DNA from: CAZSAT01 sp964604675
Lineage (GTDB): Bacteria; Myxococcota_A; UBA796; CAJQPC01
Direction of reading: 5' to 3'
DNA: 23,664 bases
Assembly (NCBI GenBank): GCA_964604675.1
Contig: CAZSAT010000107.1
Span: 1 to 23,664, forward strand
A model generated the notes under the pieces. The model searched no databases. It was not told where the DNA came from and worked only from the letters and a program-made list of their open reading frames with translations. The translations under genes and the position numbers were made by a program. This document shows, one piece after another, positions 8,140 through 14,853 of the stretch (position 1 is the first letter of the stretch; every line of letters begins with the position of its first letter).

Positions 8140-8588
8140 TCCATGTGCTGCTCGCGTGCCTGACCCCGTCGACCGACGTGGAGGTGCGGCTCTACCGTGC
8201 GCCCGGCGAGCAGACCGCCTGCGTGGCCGAGGCGGTGTTCCTCGGGGAGCAGCTCGCCCTGCCCTTGGAGGCGGCCGAGGGCTACGAGGTGGCCAGGCTG
8301 ACCGGCGACCCGGCCCGCTTCGTGCGCCTGGAGGTGTCGTGCGGCCGCGCACAGGTGGCCACGGTGCTCGCCCCCGACATGGTCGACGTGAGCCGACTCG
8401 ACCTTCGCCTGGAGGCCGGCGAGCTCGTCCGCACCGAGCCTGCGACCGAGGGCGGCGCGCGGGGCTGGCTGGAAGGCGCCTGGTTCGCGGGCGCGGGGGC
8501 CTGGGGCGCGCTGATGATCCTGCTGGCCGCGCGGCTACGGCGCGCCGACGTCGACGACCAGGAGCCGCTCGCCACCCCCGACGCCTGA
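8136..8588 (+). CDS. Small anchored lipoprotein of unknown function, partner of the FAD protein
   Basis: 150 aa. The start ATG 8136 overlaps the FAD gene stop by 4 nt (ATGA). The N-terminus MIHVLLAC gives a lipobox LLAC with Cys8, extremely short for a lipoprotein signal. A soluble part of about 100 residues has two further cysteines (C29, C69) that could pair. A C-terminal hydrophobic stretch (about 115-133, ending LLAARLRR) looks like a membrane helix with a basic cytoplasmic edge. I recognise no family. Coupling suggests it docks, anchors or exchanges electrons for the flavoprotein; this is inference. Its last 54 nt overlap, on the opposite strand, the end of the GT-C-like gene. Confidence 0.75.
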   Translation: MIHVLLACLTPSTDVEVRLYRAPGEQTACVAEAVFLGEQLALPLEAAEGYEVARLTGDPARFVRLEVSCGRAQVATVLAPDMVDVSRLDLRLEAGELVRTEPATEGGARGWLEGAWFAGAGAWGALMILLAARLRRADVDDQEPLATPDA

Positions 8589-10196
8589 GCGGGGGTTCCG
8601 GCCCACCTGCAGCAAGGTGCGCTCGATGCCGGCGGCGTCGGCCGACGTGAAGAGGTCGAGGTGCGCCACGACCGTGGAGACGCCCGCCTCTCGGAGGCCT
8701 CGACGCGCCCGCCCCACCTCGCCGCCGACCAGCGCGGGCAGGAGGCGCCGGCGAAGTGCGGCGCCCGTGGTGCCGCGCGTGCTCGGCAGCAGGCACGGGT
8801 CGACCACGACCTGACCGTGGAGCGCCTGCGACGCGCAGGCGTGGTGCACGGCGTTGAGCACCCCGCGATCGAGCGGCGACGACGCGTTGGGCAGCACGTC
8901 GAGCACCGGGCCCCGCTCGATGGTGGCGTAGACGGGGTTCCCGGGCGCAGCAACGGTCACCGCAGCGTCCAGGGGCCTTCCCCAGAACAAGGCGTCGACG
9001 AAGACGCCGGCCAGGAGCACGCCGCGCAGCCACCCCGCCCGGCTGGCCGACAGCACCAGCGCGGCCAGGGTGCCGAAGGCCAGGTGCGCCACCAGCTGGA
9101 AGCGGGCGTGGAAGCGCAGCTCGCCGGACGCTGGCCACACCTCGGCGAGCCAGGCCCAGGGGGTGGACACCGGCTCGCTGGCCAGGGGGAGCGCGACCGC
9201 CTGAGGACCGAAGGCGAGCAGGGTGGCCACGAGCCCGCCGCTCAGGAGCGGCAGCCACTGGCGTCGCGGGAGCAGGCGGACCCCGGCGAGCGCGAGGCCG
9301 AAGGCCGCGAAGCCGAGCGCGGCGCCGCTGAACAAGGCGGTCTCGCCGTGCGCGGGGTTCCAGCCGAGCAGGCTCGACAGGGTGACCGAGCGGCTGACGT
9401 GCTCGAGCGCAGGCGCCCCCGCCGTGACCACCTCCCGTTCCCCGGTCGAAAAGACCGAGACGAAGGCGAGCGCCGCGAGGCCGGCGGGAACACCGGCGAG
9501 CACCTGCTGCGACAGCGTGCGCCGCCGGCCCGGGTGGAAGAGCCAGAGCCAGCCGCCCATCAGGGTCGCCAAGAGGGCGGTGTAGGCGCTCGAGGCCAGG
9601 CACAGGACCCACGCGAAGCCCGCCGCGAGCCCCGTCCGGCGGCCCTCCAGCACCCAGACCCAGGCCCAGGCGAACAGCGGCAGGCCAGCCTGGAAGAGGT
9701 GGTAGTGGCGCCCCGCCACCAGGGCGCCGAAGGCGACGCCGTTGCAGGCGAAGGCCGCACCCGCGGCGAGCGACCACGGCCACCGGGCCCCGAAGCCCCT
9801 GGCGGCCATGCGCTCGCCGGCGACGAAGGTGGCCGCGCAGCCCAGCCAGGCGATGAGGTGCTGCGCCCGAGCCGAGGCGAGCGGCAGGAGCCACGCGGCC
9901 AGGAGGTGCAGCCAGGCGTCGGTTCCGTGGAGCGTCTCGCCAGCCGGGTGCCCCGTGACCGTGCTCGTCAGCCCGCTCTCACCCAGGTGCTCGCCGGCGT
10001 ACCAGGCCATCCACAGCATGCCCGAGGCGTCGAACCCTCGCCCCACCAGCAGATCGTTGCCGGCCACGGGTGCGGGCCAGGTGAAGATCGCGGCGGTGGC
10101 CAGCGCGAGCAGGGTGGTCGCGACGAGCTTCAGGGTGCACCCCGAGGCCGCAGCGACCAGCCAGCGGCGAGCCCGATCAGCAGCCAGGCCGCCCAC
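8535..10196 (-). CDS. Polytopic membrane protein, GT-C glycosyltransferase-like
   Basis: 553 aa from GTG 10196. A CTG at 10133 forming a CTGA overlap with the upstream small gene, giving an N-terminus MKLVATTLLALATAAIF, is an attractive alternative. About ten hydrophobic helices fill the first 420 residues. An early extracytoplasmic loop with 'GRGFDASGMLWMAWYAGEHL' and 'HPAGETLHGTDAWLH' resembles the acceptor/donor loop of GT-C-like uncharacterised proteins. The soluble C-terminus runs from a 'PVLDVLP' segment to a 'GVSTVVAHLDLF' strand and ends LLVVDVGAP, as in many such proteins. By family it could transfer sugar from a lipid carrier on the periplasmic side, but no substrate is indicated. 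Its 3' end overlaps the convergent lipoprotein gene by 54 nt. Confidence 0.8.
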   Translation of the reverse strand: MGGLAADRARRWLVAAASGCTLKLVATTLLALATAAIFTWPAPVAGNDLLVGRGFDASGMLWMAWYAGEHLGESGLTSTVTGHPAGETLHGTDAWLHLLAAWLLPLASARAQHLIAWLGCAATFVAGERMAARGFGARWPWSLAAGAAFACNGVAFGALVAGRHYHLFQAGLPLFAWAWVWVLEGRRTGLAAGFAWVLCLASSAYTALLATLMGGWLWLFHPGRRRTLSQQVLAGVPAGLAALAFVSVFSTGEREVVTAGAPALEHVSRSVTLSSLLGWNPAHGETALFSGAALGFAAFGLALAGVRLLPRRQWLPLLSGGLVATLLAFGPQAVALPLASEPVSTPWAWLAEVWPASGELRFHARFQLVAHLAFGTLAALVLSASRAGWLRGVLLAGVFVDALFWGRPLDAAVTVAAPGNPVYATIERGPVLDVLPNASSPLDRGVLNAVHHACASQALHGQVVVDPCLLPSTRGTTGAALRRRLLPALVGGEVGRARRGLREAGVSTVVAHLDLFTSADAAGIERTLLQVGRNPRSGVGGGERLLVVDVGAP

Positions 10197-10309
10197 ACCG
10201 GCGCCACGTGGTGCTCGGCGCACACCGGCCGCTCGACCTCGAAGGTGTGCTCGGCCACAGGCCCGCGATGAGGCGGAGCGGCCAGCGCGAGCGCGAGCGA
10301 CAACAACAT
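10130..10309 (-). CDS. Small membrane protein upstream of the GT-C-like gene
   Basis: 59 aa from ATG 10309; an in-frame start at 10345 would add 12 polar residues before the signal. It has a short hydrophobic N-terminus (MLLSLALALAAP, signal or helix), a short loop with one Cys and several His (CAEHHVAP), then a C-terminal helix WAAWLLIGLAAGW followed by basic RPRG. It overlaps the downstream gene by 4 or 67 nt depending on that gene's start. I recognise no family. The placement suggests an accessory subunit or translational leader for the membrane protein. Confidence 0.55.
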   Translation of the reverse strand: MLLSLALALAAPPHRGPVAEHTFEVERPVCAEHHVAPVWAAWLLIGLAAGWSLRPRGAP

Positions 10310-10387
10310 CACCGGATCGTAGCGGCCCCCGCGCTCTGGGTGCACCCCCGTCGGCCGAGATAGAGGCGCCGCTCACCGGGAGTCGAC
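10310..10387. promoter_or_regulatory. Divergent promoter region between the small membrane gene and glgA
   Basis: This 78-bp gap separates divergent starts and must hold both promoters unless they lie further upstream. GGGAG at 10378-10382, 5 nt before ATG 10388, is the glgA ribosome site. I see no clear -35/-10 or operator. Confidence 0.4.
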
Positions 10388-11800
10388 ATGAACGTCGTGC
10401 ACGTCTCGGCCGAGGTCGCACCCTGGGCCCGCACGGGCGGTCTCGGCGACGTGGTCGGCGCGCTGCCCGCCGCGCAGGCTCGCCAGGGGGCACGCACGCT
10501 GACCTACCTGCCCTGCTACGGGCGGGTTCGGGCGGAGCTGGAGCGTCGGAACGCACGCCTGGAGCGGGGACCGGGCTTCGACGTGCCCATCGGCGGCGGC
10601 CTCACGGCCGGCACGGCCATCCTCCGCGGCGAGCATGGCGACACGGTCTTCGTCGAGCACCACGCCTACGATCGCGAGGGCCTGTACGGTGACCAGGAGG
10701 GCACCTACGGCGACAACGACCTGCGCTTCGCGCTCCTCACCCTCGCAGCGCTCGAGACCGCCGACCACGTGCTCGGCGCGCCGGTGCACGTCTTCCACGC
10801 CCACGACTGGCACAGCGCGCTCCTGCCCCACTACCTTCGTCGCTACGATCGCCACCGGGCTCGCTGCGTGCTGACGATCCACAACCTCGCCTACCAGGGC
10901 GTGTTCGGCCCCAGCGTGATCGATCGGCTCTGCCTCGACGAGCGCGACTTCCACCCCGAGGGCTTCGAGTTCCAGGGCGCGGCGAGCTTCATGAAGGCCG
11001 GCATCAGCCGCGCCGATGCCGTGACCACGGTGTCGCCACGGTACGCGCGGGAGATCCTGGAGCCAGGCTTCGGCTTCGGGCTCGACGGCTTCCTCCGTGC
11101 CCACGCCCGCCGCCTGGTCGGCCTGCTCAACGGCCTCGATCTCGACGAGTGGAACCCCCGCACCGACGGGAGCGTGGTGCCCTACGGCGCCAACCGGCTC
11201 AAGGCGGGCAAGGCGGAGAACCGCGCGCGCCTGCTCGCCGAGCTCGGCCTGCCCGCAGACGAGCACGACCTGCTGGTCGGCGTGGTGTCCCGGCTGACCT
11301 CCCAGAAGGGCCTCGACCTGCTGGCCGACCTCGTGCCGCACCTCCACGCCATCGGCGCTCGGGTGGTGCTGCTCGGCTCGGGATCCCCGGCGCTGGAGGA
11401 ACGCTTCCGGCGGCTCGCCGGGCTCTACAGCCACCACCTCGCCGTGCGCATCGGCTTCGACGTCGACCTGGCGCACCGGATCCTCGCGGGCTCCGACGCG
11501 CTCGCCATCCCGAGCCGCTTCGAGCCGTGCGGGCTGACGCAGATGCAGGCCATGCGCTACGGCACGCTGCCGGTGGTGCACGCCACCGGAGGCCTCGCCG
11601 ACACGGTCGATCACGGCACCAGCGGCTTCGTGTTCGAGCATCCGACCTCGGTCGGCCTGGGCTGGGCCCTGCACGTGGCGGCCCGCTTCAAGCGCCAGGA
11701 CCCGGTGGGCTACCGCAGGATGCAGAAGCACGTGATGGGCGTGGACTGGTCGTGGGAGCGTTCCGCGGCGCGCTACCTCGCGCTCTACGCGTCGCTGTAG
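10388..11800 (+). CDS. glgA: Glycogen synthase (ADP-glucose type, GT5)
   Basis: 470 aa, within the usual length for bacterial GlgA. It adds glucose from ADP-glucose to the non-reducing end of alpha-1,4-glucan in the cytoplasm. Seen motifs are the N-terminal RTGGLGDVVGALP (14-27 region), HAHDWHS (137-143), TIHNLAYQG, NGLDLDEWNP, SRLTSQKG (301-308; R302 and K307 match the E. coli R300/K305 pair), and SRFEPCGLTQ (376-385), whose Glu379 corresponds to E. coli E377. The lysine of the canonical KTGGL motif is Arg15 here. GGGAG provides the ribosome site. No other glycogen gene (glgB, glgC, glgP) is in the window; a barrel protein follows after 10 nt. The assignment is firm. Confidence 0.96.
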   Translation: MNVVHVSAEVAPWARTGGLGDVVGALPAAQARQGARTLTYLPCYGRVRAELERRNARLERGPGFDVPIGGGLTAGTAILRGEHGDTVFVEHHAYDREGLYGDQEGTYGDNDLRFALLTLAALETADHVLGAPVHVFHAHDWHSALLPHYLRRYDRHRARCVLTIHNLAYQGVFGPSVIDRLCLDERDFHPEGFEFQGAASFMKAGISRADAVTTVSPRYAREILEPGFGFGLDGFLRAHARRLVGLLNGLDLDEWNPRTDGSVVPYGANRLKAGKAENRARLLAELGLPADEHDLLVGVVSRLTSQKGLDLLADLVPHLHAIGARVVLLGSGSPALEERFRRLAGLYSHHLAVRIGFDVDLAHRILAGSDALAIPSRFEPCGLTQMQAMRYGTLPVVHATGGLADTVDHGTSGFVFEHPTSVGLGWALHVAARFKRQDPVGYRRMQKHVMGVDWSWERSAARYLALYASL

Positions 11801-11810
11801 GGAGCTGAGC

Positions 11811-12569
11811 ATGTGGCTCCTGGCGGTCTCCGCGCACGCCGCAGGCTGGACGCAGCCGGCCGGCGGCTGGTTCGTGAAGGCGGGCTACCGGGCGGTGCCG
11901 GGCGCTGGCGCAAGGCTCGCAGACGGCTCGTTCGCCGAGACCCGACCCTTCGTCGACCACGCCGCGCAGGTCTACGCCGAGCTCGGCGTCACCGACGCCT
12001 GGACCGCGGTCCTCACCGGGGCGCCGCTCGGGTACGCGGTCTACGACGCCCAGGCAACGCTCTACACCGGCCCGACCCTGGTGGGCCTCCGGCGAGCCCT
12101 GGGCACCGGGGCGGTCCGCACCGCCGCCGAGCTGCGCATCGGGGGTGCGCCACCGGTCGGCGCGGTCGACCTGGACCCGACCGAGGGGCTCTACCAGCCC
12201 ACGGTCGCCGGCGGCCTGATCGACGGCGAGCTGCAGCTCGGCACCTCCCTCGGCGACGGCTGGTTGAGCCTGTCGGCGGGCGTGCGGGGGCACACCGCCC
12301 TGCACCCGGCCGCGCTGGGCATGGCCCAGGTCGGACGTGCCTGGGATCACCTCGTGCTCGACGTGCACGTGCCCGTCCACTGGTCCTTCGCGGTGGACAC
12401 CGTGAACGTCACCGGAGCCGGAGACACCCAGTACGTCGGGCTCGGACTCGGGCTCAGCTGGTGGTTCGGGGAGCGCGCCGGGGTCCAGACCGGCTTCGAC
12501 GGCGGCCCGGTGGCCCGCGCCAACGCCGCAGCGCCGTCGCTGCCCCTGGCCCTGCTGCTCCGCGGCTGA
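11811..12569 (+). CDS. Predicted outer-membrane beta-barrel protein
   Basis: 252 aa with a GGAG ribosome site 6 nt before ATG. A short signal peptide (MWLLAVSAHA, cut before AGW) leads into alternating amphipathic strands rich in Gly, aromatic and small residues. Repeated turn-rich hairpins such as 'DGELQLGTSLGDGWLSLSAG' and 'YVGLGLGLSWWFGE' are typical of small transporters or porin-like barrels in the outer membrane. It ends in a hydrophobic strand without a terminal Phe (last residues LLLRG). It probably shares a transcript with glgA, though no functional link is evident. The class call is moderately sure; no named family or substrate can be given. It converges on the TPR lipoprotein gene with a 3-nt gap. 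Confidence 0.7.
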   Translation: MWLLAVSAHAAGWTQPAGGWFVKAGYRAVPGAGARLADGSFAETRPFVDHAAQVYAELGVTDAWTAVLTGAPLGYAVYDAQATLYTGPTLVGLRRALGTGAVRTAAELRIGGAPPVGAVDLDPTEGLYQPTVAGGLIDGELQLGTSLGDGWLSLSAGVRGHTALHPAALGMAQVGRAWDHLVLDVHVPVHWSFAVDTVNVTGAGDTQYVGLGLGLSWWFGERAGVQTGFDGGPVARANAAAPSLPLALLLRG

Positions 12570-12572
12570 CGG

Positions 12573-13481
12573 TCAGGGCAGCAGCGCGCGCAAGGCCTCG
12601 AGCCGGTCAGGCTGCTCCTCGCCGATCCAGCCCTCGGCCTCCAACAGCGGCAGGGCGCGCGCGGCCCAGGTGGCCGCGGCCTCGGTGTCGCCCAAGGCTT
12701 CATGGCAGAGCGCCAGCTCTTCGAAGACCCACCCGTCCTCCGCTCCCTCCGCCAGCGCCGTCTGGATGGCGAGGGCTTCGTCGTAGCGTTCCAGCGAGCG
12801 GAGCGTGCGCGCCACGGCCCAGCGGGCGTGCGCGATCGAGGCCGCCTTCCCGGCGTCCTCCCGAAGCACCAGCGCCGCCTCGAAGCTGGCCAGCGCGGCC
12901 TCGAAGTCGCCGGCCTCGTGCTGGCTCCACCCGATGTTGTTCCGCAGGCTCGCTTCCCAGCGGGCCGCGCGGGGGTCGGTGCTCTTCGCGGCGACCTCCA
13001 GCGCGGTCTGGTTCCAGGTCGCGGCTTCCTCGGGCGGCGACACGATGCCGAGCATGTGGGCGGCGTCGACCGCGTGGAAGTCCAGGCGCTGGGCGCAGGC
13101 AAGGGTCCAGGCGGAGCGGAAGTGCGGCGCGGCCGCGGCCGGATCCCCCGAGCTGTTCAGCACGCGGCCCCGCTCCAGGAGGGACCGCACGGTCGTCACC
13201 GCGCCCCGAGGCTCGGCATCCACCGCGTCGAGCACCGCAACCGCCTCGTCGAAGCGCGCCTGCAGGCCGAGGGTGCGCGCGATCTGGGTCTGGAGCTGGA
13301 GGGCCTGCGCTTCGGGCACGCTCGCAGCGCGGAAGGCCAGCTCCGTGGCCGCCGGGTCGGCGTAGTCCCACAGCTCGTCGAAGGCCGTGTCGCTGATCAC
13401 CGCCTCCGAGCCAGCGGCGCGGCAGGCGTCGGTGTCGAGGGTGGCCGGCGGCCGGTGCAGACAGGCCAGGATCAGGAACAT
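12573..13481 (-). CDS. TPR-repeat lipoprotein
   Basis: 302 aa from ATG 13481, preceded by GAGGT. MFLILAC gives lipobox ILAC with Cys7, a very short signal. An upstream in-frame start would add only eight residues and no charged n-region. From about residue 50 to the end it is built of 34-residue-like helical pairs with TPR spacing (for example 'ARTLGLQARFDEAVAVLDA', 'GWSQHEAGDFEAALASFEAA', 'ALCHEALGDTEAAATWAARA'). It should be membrane-tethered in the periplasm and act as a protein-protein scaffold. Its partner is unknown. It is divergent from the 13618 lipoprotein gene. Confidence 0.8.
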   Translation of the reverse strand: MFLILACLHRPPATLDTDACRAAGSEAVISDTAFDELWDYADPAATELAFRAASVPEAQALQLQTQIARTLGLQARFDEAVAVLDAVDAEPRGAVTTVRSLLERGRVLNSSGDPAAAAPHFRSAWTLACAQRLDFHAVDAAHMLGIVSPPEEAATWNQTALEVAAKSTDPRAARWEASLRNNIGWSQHEAGDFEAALASFEAALVLREDAGKAASIAHARWAVARTLRSLERYDEALAIQTALAEGAEDGWVFEELALCHEALGDTEAAATWAARALPLLEAEGWIGEEQPDRLEALRALLP

Positions 13482-13494
13482 GGGGACCTCACCG

Positions 13495-13528
13495 GACCCA
13501 GCCAAGCCCAGCTGGACCGCGCTGGGTC
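13495..13528. promoter_or_regulatory. Inverted repeat in the 13482-13617 divergent region
   Basis: GACCCAGC (13495-13502) and GCTGGGTC (13521-13528) form a perfect 8-bp inverted repeat with an 18-nt spacer that itself holds the palindrome CCAGCTGG. It lies 14 nt upstream of the TPR lipoprotein start, so it could be an operator or a leader hairpin. Confidence 0.35.
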
Positions 13529-13617
13529 TCTATCCCTCGACGCCCAGATCCTGCCCCCACAGCCTCATGGGATGTCCCGGAGGAGCGTCACGAAAGGTCG
13601 CCGGCTACGATGGCCCC

Positions 13618-14391
13618 GTGCTGTTCCTGTTCGCCTGTGCCCCGCTCGATCCTGCGCCCGAGGACGTCGACGGCCTGCTGCACTACCTCTGGACCTGGTA
13701 CGACGACGGCACCGACGAGCAGCTCGCCGAGGTGCAGCGCAACGTGCACAGCGCTCTGGGGGCCGAGCTCGAAGAGACCCTCGACGGCACCGTGTCGGAC
13801 CTGACCGACGCCGACGTGGCGCTCGTCGGCATGGGCGGCGACCCGGCCGCGGCCCAGGGCCTCTTCATCGCGCGCCCCCTCGCCTGCACGCTGGAGCAGC
13901 TCGAGCGGGTGGTCTCCCACCAGGACCAGCTCTCCCTGTACCCGGATGCCTACGAGACCTACCAGCGCACCTTCACCAGCGACTACGACGCCTACATGGC
14001 GCGCCACACCCCCACGCTCAGCTGGGAGCTCGAGAACAGCAACACCCTGCTCGGCGCCTGGTACAGCTCGGTGGCCGTGGGGCGCCTCCGCTACCTGCCC
14101 GACCTCGGTGCCGAGCTCACCCCTCACGGTCCGGGACTGCACAGCCGCATCGTGATGACGGAGCCCGCCTCCTTCGAGGAGGGCAGCAACAAGTCCCTGG
14201 AGCAGAACTACCAGCTCGAGGTCTTCTACGAGCGCTCCCCCGGAGAGCTCGTGCACGTCTACGCCACCTGGCAGCAGGGCGACTTCGGAGGGGTCACCAC
14301 CGACGACGAAGCGGTGCAGCGGCTCGTGGTGAACAACATGGCGGCGTGGGACGACGACACCGAGGTGCTGTGTGCCGAGGGGCGCCCGTAG
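13618..14391 (+). CDS. Lipoprotein of unknown function
   Basis: 257 aa from GTG 13618, chosen because it gives a minimal lipoprotein signal MLFLFAC (Cys7). An in-frame ATG at 13567 would add 17 residues with Arg-Lys before the same hydrophobic run; neither start has a convincing ribosome site. The mature part is acidic, with two other cysteines (C90, C252). Aromatic-rich segments are 'LLHYLWTWYDD' and 'NTLLGAWYSSVAVGRL', and strand-like stretches near the end read 'YQLEVFYERSPGELVHVYATW'. I do not recognise a domain. It is probably anchored in the envelope. It converges on the Gre-like gene with a 3-nt gap. Confidence 0.75.
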   Translation: MLFLFACAPLDPAPEDVDGLLHYLWTWYDDGTDEQLAEVQRNVHSALGAELEETLDGTVSDLTDADVALVGMGGDPAAAQGLFIARPLACTLEQLERVVSHQDQLSLYPDAYETYQRTFTSDYDAYMARHTPTLSWELENSNTLLGAWYSSVAVGRLRYLPDLGAELTPHGPGLHSRIVMTEPASFEEGSNKSLEQNYQLEVFYERSPGELVHVYATWQQGDFGGVTTDDEAVQRLVVNNMAAWDDDTEVLCAEGRP

Positions 14392-14394
14392 GCC

Positions 14395-14853
14395 TCAGCC
14401 CACGGCCAGGATCTCCAGGGCCCGCTCCTCCTCCTCGAGCTCGACCACGTCCCCGGTCGCAGCCCCACGCAAGGCGCGGGCGAGCGGCGAGCGCGGGCTG
14501 ATCACCACCACCCCCTCCACCCGGTCGCCGGCCCCCCCGGGCAGCACGAGCACGGTCCGCGGCACCCCCTCCTCCTCGAAGCGCACCAGCGCACCCGGAC
14601 CCACCACGACCCGGGGTCCGGGAGGCACCTCGTCGAGCTGCTCCAGCTCCGTGCGGAGGGCCTCGATCCGGCGCCCCAGGGCATGGGCGAGGTAGCCCTG
14701 GGTCGTGACGGCCGCGCGCTCGCCGCGGTTCGCGGGCCGGTGGCTGCCGTCCACGCGCGTGCCGCTGCGCGCTGCCGCCGCCTCGGACACCAGGCCGTCG
14801 AGGCGCGCGCTCAAGAGCGCTCGGAAGCCGGCCACCAGCCCCGACTTGTCCAT
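14395..14853 (-). CDS. GreA/GreB-like C-terminal domain protein with atypical coiled coil
   Basis: 152 aa. The C-terminal half fits the FKBP-like Gre domain: VGPGALVRFEE, then VVISPRSPLARALRGAATGDVVEL (113-139 region) and EILAV. The N-terminal half is a helical hairpin with 'YLAHALGRRIEALRTELEQLD' on its second arm, as in Gre coiled coils. The predicted turn, about residues 30-48 (GTRVDGSHRPANRGER), is basic, whereas GreA and GreB carry paired acidic tip residues that coordinate Mg2+ in RNA polymerase for transcript cleavage. It may therefore bind polymerase without cleavage activity, like other Gre-fold regulators; this is inference. The start ATG overlaps the M50 protease stop by one base (TGATG), so the two are translated together. 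Confidence 0.8.
   Translation of the reverse strand: MDKSGLVAGFRALLSARLDGLVSEAAAARSGTRVDGSHRPANRGERAAVTTQGYLAHALGRRIEALRTELEQLDEVPPGPRVVVGPGALVRFEEEGVPRTVLVLPGGAGDRVEGVVVISPRSPLARALRGAATGDVVELEEEERALEILAVG

Noticed and set aside
8136..8588. Short N-terminal signal of the 150-aa protein as a wrong start
   Set aside because: The ATG overlaps the upstream stop (ATGA) and no in-frame alternative upstream makes a better signal; the upstream frame is inside the FAD gene.
6517..9894. A 1125-codon open frame on the minus strand across the FAD and lipoprotein genes
   Set aside because: It crosses three well-supported genes in other frames and has Arg/Pro/Ala-rich composition without any domain.
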